DNA of 64,000 bases from Korobacter sp036501185 (lineage in GTDB: Bacteria > Acidobacteriota > Terriglobia > Terriglobales > Acidobacteriaceae). The stretch lies in NCBI GenBank assembly GCA_036501185.1, contig DASYAU010000164.1, positions 62,001 to 126,000 of the forward strand. Direction: 5' to 3'. Positions 45,226 through 52,671 of this stretch are shown one piece after another. The notes under the pieces are model-generated. The model was not told where the DNA came from. It saw nothing but the letters and a program-made list of their open reading frames with translations, and did no database searches. Numbering within the stretch: the stretch's first letter is position 1; every line of letters starts with the position of its first letter. A program made the position numbers and the translations under genes.

Positions 45226-46446
45226 ATGTCGAAACTTACGAAGTTTGCTCTGTTGTTCAGCTCTTTATTCGTCGTCCTCTTTGTCATTTATGGCAGTCTC
45301 GGCGTCCATGCCGATACCAAGGACGACGGCGCCTACCGCCAGCTCGGCGTTTACAGCGAGGTTCTCTCGCGCATCCGCACCGAGTACGTGGTCGATCCCG
45401 ACATGAACCTCGTCACTGACGGGGCGCTGCATGGCCTGCTCGAGTCGCTCGACGCCAACTCGAGCTACCTGAACCCGACTGAGTTCAAGGAATACCAGGA
45501 CCGCAAGACGAACGGAAAAGCCAGCATCGGCGCTGCCGTTTCCAAGCGCTACGGCTACGCCGCCGTCGTCTCCGTCATTCCTGGAGGCCCCGCCGACAAA
45601 GCCAACCTTGAGTCCGGCGACATCCTTGAAGCCATCGAGGGCAAGACCACACGCGAAATGTCGCTCGCCGAAATCGATGGCATGCTCTCCGGCGCGCCCG
45701 GCTCCGTCATCAACGTCAGCATCGTTCGTCCGCGCAAAGCCGAGCCCCAGAAGACGCCGATCACCCGCGAAATCGTAGCCACGCCTCCCGTTGCCGAGAA
45801 AATGCTCGAAGACAACATCGGCTACGTCAAGGTGATCACCTTTACCAAGGGACGCACCCAGGAAATCGCCAACCAGGTCAAGGCGGCGCAGAAGTCCGGC
45901 GCGCGCAAGATCATCCTCGACCTACGCAACTGTGGCGCCGGCGAAGAGCAGGAAGGTATCTCCACCGCCAACCTCTTCCTCAACCACGGCACCATCGCCT
46001 ACCTGCAAGGCCAGAAGTTCGCCAAGCAGACCTTCACTGCCGATCCGTCGAAGGCCATCACCAACCTTCCGCTGGTCGTCCTCGTGAATAAGGGAACCGC
46101 TGGCCCGGCTGAAATCGTGGCCGCCTCCGTCCTCGAAGATGCCCGTGGCGACGTCCTCGGCGACAAGACCTTCGGCGACGGCGCCGTCCAGAAACTCTTC
46201 CCGCTGCCCGATGGCGCTGCCCTCATGCTCTCCATCGCCAAGTACTATTCGCCCAGTGGCAAAGCCATCCAGGACACCGCCGTTACCCCCAACATTCTGG
46301 TTGCCGATACCGACGACTTCGCCTCGCCCGATGACGGCACCGACGACACCGCCAACGCGGCTCCGGATGTCCGCCAGAAAGACCAGCCCGACGAACAACT
46401 TCGCCGCGCCGTCGAGGTCCTGAAAAACAAAGACCAGAAGTCCTAA
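45226..46446 (+). CDS. S41-family (CtpA-like) protein lacking the catalytic Ser/Lys pair
   Basis: A 406-residue exported or membrane-anchored protein (signal anchor FALLFSSLFVVLFVIYGSL). It has the CtpA order: N-terminal helical part, a PDZ domain around residues 95-170 (AAVVSVIPGGPADKANLESGD), and the S41 core (DNIGYVKVITF to TAVTPNI). The core reads NKGTAGPAEIVA, where active enzymes have T/S-A-S-A-S-E: the nucleophilic Ser is Gly293. The lysine of TFGKGxVQ is Asp318 (TFGDGAVQ). I expect no proteolysis by the usual dyad; a scaffolding or inhibitory role is likely. ATG 45226 is favoured by the signal sequence. A terminator follows. Confidence 0.85.
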   Translation: MSKLTKFALLFSSLFVVLFVIYGSLGVHADTKDDGAYRQLGVYSEVLSRIRTEYVVDPDMNLVTDGALHGLLESLDANSSYLNPTEFKEYQDRKTNGKASIGAAVSKRYGYAAVVSVIPGGPADKANLESGDILEAIEGKTTREMSLAEIDGMLSGAPGSVINVSIVRPRKAEPQKTPITREIVATPPVAEKMLEDNIGYVKVITFTKGRTQEIANQVKAAQKSGARKIILDLRNCGAGEEQEGISTANLFLNHGTIAYLQGQKFAKQTFTADPSKAITNLPLVVLVNKGTAGPAEIVAASVLEDARGDVLGDKTFGDGAVQKLFPLPDGAALMLSIAKYYSPSGKAIQDTAVTPNILVADTDDFASPDDGTDDTANAAPDVRQKDQPDEQLRRAVEVLKNKDQKS

Positions 46447-46477
46447 CCAAATCTGTGGGCCGACCGAAAACTCAACC

Positions 46478-46510
46478 AATCGCGGATCTTCACATCCGCG
46501 ATTTTGTTTT
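46478..46510 (+). terminator. Intrinsic terminator after the S41-like gene
   Basis: A perfect 10-bp stem AATCGCGGAT (46478-46487) with ATCCGCGATT (46494-46503) and a six-base loop, followed by TTTGTTTT. Confidence 0.85.
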
Positions 46511-46606
46511 ACTTACACTTAACCACCTCAATTCCTAAAGCGTCTCCACTATTCCTTCCGTACTGCTCCCCAGATAGACTCATTTATCCCGCTTCCAAGG
46601 AGCCCC

Positions 46607-48871
46607 ATGTCCCACGCCGCCGCCAGTTCCCGTGCATTGGACGTAATCCAGCTCCGCTCTTCTCAATCCTGGCTGTACGTCCTATTTTTTATCTCTGGCT
46701 TTCCCGCGCTCATTTACCAGATTGTCTGGCAGCGTGCCCTCTTCACCATCTACGGAATCAATGTCGAATCCGTCACCGTCGTCGTTACCGCGTTCATGCT
46801 TGGTCTCGGCCTCGGCAGCCTTTTCGGTGGACGCATCTCGCGCACCGCCCTGCCTCTTGTCCCCGTATTTGCCATCGTCGAGCTCGGCACCTGCCTCTAC
46901 GGCATCTTCTCGCTCCATTTCTTTCATGCTGTCGCCCACTACACCGCCGGCGCCTCCAGTCTTCGCACCGGAATGTTCGCGTTTGCCCTCATCGTTATTC
47001 CCACGGTCCTGATGGGTTCAACCTTGCCCATCCTGCTCGCCTATCAAGTACGCATCGTCCCCAATACCGGACGCGCTACTGGCATGCTCTACTTTGTGAA
47101 CACCCTCGGCTCCGCCACTGCGTGCTTCGCGGCGGGTGAGTTCACCATGCGCCTCCTCGGCATGTCTGGGTCCGTTCGCCTCGCCGCCGCGCTAAACGCA
47201 CTCGTTGCGATCAGCGCCATGATCGCCTGGCTTCGCACCCGCCATCTCGAATCGCAGCCGAACTCCGCCGGCGAACTCCAGCCCACGCCTCGGGCCGGGG
47301 ACTACCTCCTGCCATTCCCCATCGGTATTACGCTCGCCGCCGTCAGTGGCTTTATCGCGCTTGGCTACGAGATCGTCTGGTACCGGGTTTTCTCCTGGGC
47401 CACCGGCACCAGCCCCAAGACCTTCGCCTTCCTCCTTGGCTCCTATCTCGCCGGACTCGCCCTCGGTGGTTTCGTCGTCGAGCGTCGCTGCCACCGGCCG
47501 CTCACCCGTTCGTCGCAGCTTTGGTTTGCCGGACTCATGCTCCTTGCCGGCAACGTGCTCGGTGTCCTCGTCTCACCGCTCTATGGATTTATGGCCATTC
47601 ACTTCCACGAGCACATCGCCGACCCGCTCGCCTTGCTCTCTGTAGCTATTTCCGCGGCCATGCTCGGCACCACTTTTCCGCTCGTCTGCGAACTCACCAT
47701 CCCGCCCGATCGCCGCGCTGGAGAAGGCCTCAGCTTCCTCTATCTTGCCAACATCATCGGCTCCGCCTGCGGCAGCTTCATCGCCGGATACATCCTCACC
47801 GAGTACTTCACCCTCATTGGAGTCTCCACGATTTTTGCCGCGGCCGGCGTTCTCGTCGGAATCGTCCTAATGCTGCGCGCTCGCACCCGCCGCACGCCCA
47901 CCGCTGTCCTCGCGCTCGCCGGAACCTGCGTGCTCGCTTTCGTCCCCCCGCTATTCCAGAATCTCTACGAGCGGCTGGCGTTCCGTCGCGTCGTTCCCCC
48001 CTTCAGTCAGGTTGTCGAGAATCGTCACGGCGTAATTGCCGTCACCGGAGACAACATCACCGTCCTCGGCGGCGGTGTGTACGACGGCCGCTTCAATACC
48101 AACCCGCGAGACGACAAGAACCTGATCAGCCGTTGCTACAGTCTCTTCGGCTTCCTCTCGCGCCCACCGCGGCACGTTCTCATGATCGGCCTCTCCTCCG
48201 GCTCCTGGGCGCAGGTCATCGCCAGCAATCCCGAGGTGCAAGACCTCACCATCGTCGAGATCAACCCCGGCTATCTCCGCGTTATCCCTCGCCACTCGGA
48301 TGTCGCCAGCGTTCTCACCAACCCCAAAGTCCACATCGTCATTGACGACGGCCATCGCTGGCTCCTTCGCAATCCGACCGCCCGCTTCGACCTCATCATC
48401 ATGAACATGACCTTCCACTGGCGCGCCAACGCCACTAACCTCCTCTCCCGCGAGTTCCTCGAACTCGTTCGCCTCCATCTCGAGCCCGGCGGCGCCCATT
48501 TCTACAACACCACTAGTTCGCTCGAAGCTTTCGCCACCGCCGTAGCCGTCTTTCCGCACGCGGTTCGTATTGGCAACTTCATCGCGGTCAGCGATCAGCC
48601 GCTCGTCTTCCAACCCGACCGCTGGCGTCAACGCATGGCCAACTACTTCATCGACGGTCATCCCGTCCTCGACCCAGCCGTTCAGGCCGATGACCGCTTC
48701 GTAAATTCCATCGCCGCCACAGCGGAATTTGTCGCCCGCAATCCCAACGACCCTCGCGCCCTCTTTTTCGAAGACGAAAGCAATCTCCGCCGCAGGTTGC
48801 AAGGCCGCACCGTCGTTACCGACGACAACATGGCCGTCGAATGGCGCAACGCCGATGTCGAACGCTTTTGA
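46607..48871 (+). CDS. Membrane protein fused to a spermidine-synthase-like domain
   Basis: A 754-residue fusion. Residues 15 to about 440 contain a dozen or so hydrophobic segments (WLYVLFFISGFPALIYQIVW onward) of the type found in fused MFS/spermidine synthases. Residues 470-754 resemble a spermidine synthase Rossmann domain: HVLMIGLSSGSWAQVIAS near residue 525 and TIVEINPGY as the acidic ribose-binding residue. The position of the catalytic D-S-x-D motif reads LIIMNMTFHWR near residue 600, without the key aspartate, so polyamine aminopropyl transfer is doubtful. Another S-adenosylmethionine-linked or purely structural role is possible. The terminator of the upstream gene separates them. 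Confidence 0.8.
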   Translation: MSHAAASSRALDVIQLRSSQSWLYVLFFISGFPALIYQIVWQRALFTIYGINVESVTVVVTAFMLGLGLGSLFGGRISRTALPLVPVFAIVELGTCLYGIFSLHFFHAVAHYTAGASSLRTGMFAFALIVIPTVLMGSTLPILLAYQVRIVPNTGRATGMLYFVNTLGSATACFAAGEFTMRLLGMSGSVRLAAALNALVAISAMIAWLRTRHLESQPNSAGELQPTPRAGDYLLPFPIGITLAAVSGFIALGYEIVWYRVFSWATGTSPKTFAFLLGSYLAGLALGGFVVERRCHRPLTRSSQLWFAGLMLLAGNVLGVLVSPLYGFMAIHFHEHIADPLALLSVAISAAMLGTTFPLVCELTIPPDRRAGEGLSFLYLANIIGSACGSFIAGYILTEYFTLIGVSTIFAAAGVLVGIVLMLRARTRRTPTAVLALAGTCVLAFVPPLFQNLYERLAFRRVVPPFSQVVENRHGVIAVTGDNITVLGGGVYDGRFNTNPRDDKNLISRCYSLFGFLSRPPRHVLMIGLSSGSWAQVIASNPEVQDLTIVEINPGYLRVIPRHSDVASVLTNPKVHIVIDDGHRWLLRNPTARFDLIIMNMTFHWRANATNLLSREFLELVRLHLEPGGAHFYNTTSSLEAFATAVAVFPHAVRIGNFIAVSDQPLVFQPDRWRQRMANYFIDGHPVLDPAVQADDRFVNSIAATAEFVARNPNDPRALFFEDESNLRRRLQGRTVVTDDNMAVEWRNADVERF

Positions 48872-48985
48872 TCTGAGGCTACGTCGTCAGGAGTGCTAAA
48901 GGCTTGAAAACGTCTGCGCGCTCTTCTCGTGCGTGCTCGCCCTGAAACTATTTCTCCGCTGAATCACTCAGTCGCGCAGCGCCGC

Positions 48986-49068
48986 CATACGTTAGCCCGC
49001 CACGTGCGTGGCGGGAACTCTTGCGGGAATTCGCGGGAGTCCGCGGGAGCCCGCTTCAGCGGACGGCA
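48986..49068. repeat. REP-like composite hairpin element, copy A
   Basis: It begins CCATACGTTAG, then a perfect 9-bp hairpin CCCGCCACG-TG-CGTGGCGGG (48996-49015), then GAGTCCGC ... TCAGCGGACGGCA, whose GTCCGC and GCGGAC pair. The same order of blocks occurs at 62131-62231. The right end runs into the last codons of the TPR gene, so the element supplies that gene's stop codon. Confidence 0.6.
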
Positions 49069-49595
49069 TCCTCCTGCAAATGCCTCTCCGCTTCCTCCAC
49101 CCCAGCCTGCACTCCGGCCGCCCGGTAAAACTCTCGCGCTTCCTCCCACAACTTCCGCGCCACCTCGCGCTCGCCCAACTTCTCTTTCAGCAGCGCCATC
49201 GGCCTGAGTGCGTTCGCCAACTCCAGCGCCGACGTCCCACGTTCCCGACGATAGATCCCTACTGCCTCCGCATACGAAGCCTCGGCTTTCTTTATCTCTC
49301 CGGTATGCCGATACACATCCCCCAGATGCCGCACCGAATGTGCCAGCAAGAGCGCATCTCCCTCCGCGCGACACAATTCCACCGCCTCTTCCGATGGCGT
49401 AATCGCCTCCGCAAATTTCCCCGCGTCGCGCTCCGCCTGCGCCAACCCCAGTAACCCACGGATCAGCGCTTTCCGTTCGCCAGCCGCTCGTGCCAACGCC
49501 ACCGCTTCCGACCAAAGCCGCTTTGCGTCGTCGCCTTGCCCGGCGCGTCTCGCCAGCGCCGCGTCCTTCAGCAATCCCTCAATCTGCTCGTTCAT
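49056..49595 (-). CDS. Tetratricopeptide-repeat protein
   Basis: A 179-residue, cytoplasmic, all-helical protein with about four TPR-like units (LWSEAVALARAAGERKAL, ITPSEEAVELCRAEGDAL, EASYAEAVGIYRRERG, RKLWEEAREFYRAAGV), typical protein-protein interaction repeats. There is no signal peptide. ATG 49595 (MNEQ) fits better than an upstream start at 49655, which lacks a repeat-like sequence. The stop TGA lies inside a REP-like element, hinting that the C-terminus was altered by insertion of that element. It is divergent from PBP1A. Confidence 0.75.
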   Translation of the reverse strand: MNEQIEGLLKDAALARRAGQGDDAKRLWSEAVALARAAGERKALIRGLLGLAQAERDAGKFAEAITPSEEAVELCRAEGDALLLAHSVRHLGDVYRHTGEIKKAEASYAEAVGIYRRERGTSALELANALRPMALLKEKLGEREVARKLWEEAREFYRAAGVQAGVEEAERHLQEDAVR

Positions 49596-49700
49596 CGCGC
49601 CAGCACCGTACCACCTGAACTTCCTCCTGACTACAGCGAATCCCTCATCTCCCACTCCTCCCAGCCGTGCTATTCTGCTCTTGCTCCGCTCCCCCTTTGT

Positions 49701-51935
49701 ATGACTTCGCTTTACGACAATCTTCCTCCCGTGGAAGTCGGCGGTAGGAAGCTGGTGGGCCGAGTGGTTTTCGGCTTACTCATCCTCCTCGCGGCTGGCC
49801 TCGGTGTCGGAACCGGCCTCCTCCTCGTCTACTCCACTGACCTCCCGCAGGTCACCGAACTGGAGCAGTATCGCCCCAGCTCGATCACCGAACTCTACGA
49901 CGACCAGGGCCGCATCATTGGCTCCTTCGCCCTCCAGCGCCGCATGATCGGACGCTACGAAGATTTCCCCAAGGTCCTCCGCGACGCCATCATTTCCACC
50001 GAAGACAAGGACTTCGAGCACCACTTCGGTATCAACATCTGGCGCGTCGGCGGCGCTGCCTTCCGCGACCTCACCTCCGGCTCGCGCGCACAAGGCGCTT
50101 CCACGCTCACCATGCAGCTCTCGCGCAACCTGTTCCTCTCCGCCGATCGCAATTTCCGCCGCAAGGTGCAGGAAATCATGCTCTCTATCCAGATCGAGCG
50201 CCGTTTTACCAAGGAACAGATCTTCACCATGTACTGCAACCAGATCTACCTCGGCCACGGCGTCTACGGATTCGAGGCTGGTTCGCATTTCTACTTCAAC
50301 AAGGCCGCCAAGGACCTCACCCTCGAAGAAGCCGCCGTCCTCGCCGGGCTTCCCAAGGCCCCGAACTTCTACTCGCCCATCAACAATCCCACTCGTTCGC
50401 AGCGCCGCCGCAACCTCGTCATCAATAACATGCTCGAAGACGGCAAGATCACTGCCGAGCAGGCCGAGAAAGCCAAGCAGGCGCCCATCGTTCTCCACTT
50501 CCAGAGCGATCCCAACTCGCTCGCGCCCTATTTCGTCGAAGAAATTCGCCGCTATCTCGAAAAGAAATACGGCAGTGACGAAGTCCACGAGGCAGGCCTC
50601 CGCGTGTACACCACGCTCGACATGGACCTCCAGAAAGTCGCCAACCAGGCCTTGCTCGACGGCCTCTCCGCCTACGAGCGCCGCCACGGCTGGAAGGGCA
50701 AGCTCCCCAACGTCGTCGCTGCCGGGGACGATCTCGCCTCCTACCAGCATCCTGATTGGGACAACACCATCGAGCCCGGCAGCTACGTCCACGTCCTCGT
50801 CACCGACGTCTCGCCCGCCTCCGCCACCGTGAAATTCGGCCGCTTCGCCGCCATCCTCTCTCCCGAGGACATCAAGTGGACCGGACACAAGTCGCCACAG
50901 GAAATTCTTAGCGTCGGCGACATCGCGTATATAAAAGTCGTCACCCTCGCCGGCGATAAAAGTAAAGTCACTCTCGAGCAGGACTCCGGCACGCAAGGCG
51001 CGCTGATGGCAGTTGACAACGCCACCGGCGACATCAAGGCCATGGTCGGCGGACGCGACTACGAAGAATCCAAGTTCAATCGCGCCACCCAAGCCCTTCG
51101 TCAGACCGGCTCATCCTTCAAGCCCTACGTCTACACTGCTGCGGTTGACAAGCTCGGCATCTCGCCCGACGACACTATCGTCGATGCTCCGATCAGCTTC
51201 CCGTCTGCCACCGGCACCTACACGCCCCACAACTACGACGGCAAGTTCGAAGGCACCATCTCCCTCCGTCACGCGCTCGCTGATTCGCGTAACATCCCCG
51301 CGCTCAAGCTCGCCGATCGCGTCGGCATCCGCGACGTCATCGATATGGCCCACCGCTTCGGCGTCACCAGCCCCATGCAGCCGTATCTGCCCATCGCGCT
51401 CGGCGCTGCGGAAATCACCCTTTACGAACAGGTCGCTTCCTACGCAACCTTCCCCAATGACGGCGTTCGCGTCACCCCGCGCTACATAACAAAAGTTACG
51501 GATTACGATGGCCGCGTCCTCGAAGAGGACTATCCCGATGTGCGCGACGTCATCACCCAGCAAACCGCGCGCACCATGGTCGAGTTTCTCCGCGAACCTG
51601 TCCTCCACGGCACCGCCTATGCCGCCAGCGTCGCGCTCAAGGGCTACAATCTCGGCGGCAAGACCGGAACCACGAACGACTTTACTGACGCCTGGTTTCT
51701 CGGTTTCTCCCCGTCCATAACCTGCGGCGTGTGGGTCGGCTTCGACGAAAAGAAATCTCTCGGCGCCAAAGAAACCGGCGCCAAGGCCGCGCTCCCCATC
51801 TGGATCGATTACATGAAGGTCGCGCTCAAGGGCCACGACAAGGAAGACTTCACCGGCGCGCCTCCCGCCACCAATGTTGCTAAGAAGTCCGAGCCCGCCG
51901 CGGCGCCGCCCGCTGAAGACCCGGAGGCCCACTGA
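49701..51935 (+). CDS. Penicillin-binding protein 1A (bifunctional)
   Basis: A class A PBP that polymerises and cross-links peptidoglycan. The 744-residue protein has one transmembrane helix (FGLLILLAAGLGVGTGLLLVY), a GT51 glycosyltransferase domain (STEDKDFEHHFGI with the catalytic Glu near residue 101, GASTLTMQLSRN, IYLGHGVYGFE), and a transpeptidase domain with TGSSFKPY (SxxK, near residue 469), DSRNIPAL (SxN) and GKTGTTND (KTGT, near 653). The Ala/Pro-rich tail is short. Its stop and the next start form TGATG. The ATG at 49701 begins the cytoplasmic N-terminus; the frame upstream to 49536 lies within the divergent TPR gene. Confidence 0.95.
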   Translation: MTSLYDNLPPVEVGGRKLVGRVVFGLLILLAAGLGVGTGLLLVYSTDLPQVTELEQYRPSSITELYDDQGRIIGSFALQRRMIGRYEDFPKVLRDAIISTEDKDFEHHFGINIWRVGGAAFRDLTSGSRAQGASTLTMQLSRNLFLSADRNFRRKVQEIMLSIQIERRFTKEQIFTMYCNQIYLGHGVYGFEAGSHFYFNKAAKDLTLEEAAVLAGLPKAPNFYSPINNPTRSQRRRNLVINNMLEDGKITAEQAEKAKQAPIVLHFQSDPNSLAPYFVEEIRRYLEKKYGSDEVHEAGLRVYTTLDMDLQKVANQALLDGLSAYERRHGWKGKLPNVVAAGDDLASYQHPDWDNTIEPGSYVHVLVTDVSPASATVKFGRFAAILSPEDIKWTGHKSPQEILSVGDIAYIKVVTLAGDKSKVTLEQDSGTQGALMAVDNATGDIKAMVGGRDYEESKFNRATQALRQTGSSFKPYVYTAAVDKLGISPDDTIVDAPISFPSATGTYTPHNYDGKFEGTISLRHALADSRNIPALKLADRVGIRDVIDMAHRFGVTSPMQPYLPIALGAAEITLYEQVASYATFPNDGVRVTPRYITKVTDYDGRVLEEDYPDVRDVITQQTARTMVEFLREPVLHGTAYAASVALKGYNLGGKTGTTNDFTDAWFLGFSPSITCGVWVGFDEKKSLGAKETGAKAALPIWIDYMKVALKGHDKEDFTGAPPATNVAKKSEPAAAPPAEDPEAH

Positions 51936-52660
51936 TGCGCCGCTTCTTCCGTTGGGTGCTGCGCATCCTCGTGCTCGTCGTCGTGTTCCTGATCTCGTTG
52001 CTGACGGCGATGCGCTTCGCCATCCATGGCCGCGAAGTTCCCGTCCCTAAGCTCACCGGCATGACTTCCGTCGAGGCGCAGCACGCGCTTGAATACCACG
52101 GCCTCGTCCTGGTCCGCGAGAGCCGCTACTACTCGCCCGATGTTCCCGAAGGCAAAATCATTTCGCAGGTTCCGTCCGCCGGCGAAAAAGTCCGCCGCGG
52201 CTGGCGCGTGCGCGTCGCCGAAAGTCTCGGCCCGCAGCGCGAAGTCATTCCCGCCCTCGTCGGCAACAGCGAGCGCGCTGCCGAACTCAATATCCGTCGT
52301 CGCGGACTCGACCTCGGCACCGTCGCGTTTATTAATCTGCCCGACAGCGATCCCGACACCGTCGTCGCCCAGGATCCGCCGCCCAATGCCACCGGCGTTA
52401 TCTCGCCGAAAGTCAGCCTGCTCGTCGCCGCGCCCGCTCAGCCCAAGATGTACGTTATGCCCGACTTCACCAACCAGCCGCTCGACGCCGTCGTTCGCGA
52501 AATCAACAACGCCGGCTTCAAAATCGCCAACATCCACACCGTTCCCGCCGTCATCCTTTTCCCATCCGCCAAAAACGTGGCGACCGTAGTTCATCAATCC
52601 CCGGCCCCCGGCCAGCGCGTCACCCCTGACGCCATCATCAACGTCGACGTTAGCCGGTAA
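51935..52660 (+). CDS. Membrane-anchored protein with three PASTA repeats
   Basis: A 241-residue protein with an N-terminal transmembrane helix (ILVLVVVFLISLLTAMRF) and three extracytoplasmic PASTA-like repeats at roughly residues 33-100, 101-170 and 171-241 (VPVPKLTGMTSVEAQHALEY, VIPALVGNSERAAELNI, VMPDFTNQPLDAVVREI). PASTA domains bind uncross-linked peptidoglycan or beta-lactams and usually belong to kinases or PBPs; here the protein has no catalytic domain. The start overlaps the PBP1A stop (TGATG), so it is made with PBP1A and may act as its substrate-binding partner. The next gene is convergent, 11 bases away. Confidence 0.9.
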   Translation: MRRFFRWVLRILVLVVVFLISLLTAMRFAIHGREVPVPKLTGMTSVEAQHALEYHGLVLVRESRYYSPDVPEGKIISQVPSAGEKVRRGWRVRVAESLGPQREVIPALVGNSERAAELNIRRRGLDLGTVAFINLPDSDPDTVVAQDPPPNATGVISPKVSLLVAAPAQPKMYVMPDFTNQPLDAVVREINNAGFKIANIHTVPAVILFPSAKNVATVVHQSPAPGQRVTPDAIINVDVSR

Positions 52661-52671
52661 TGCAGCGGGTT

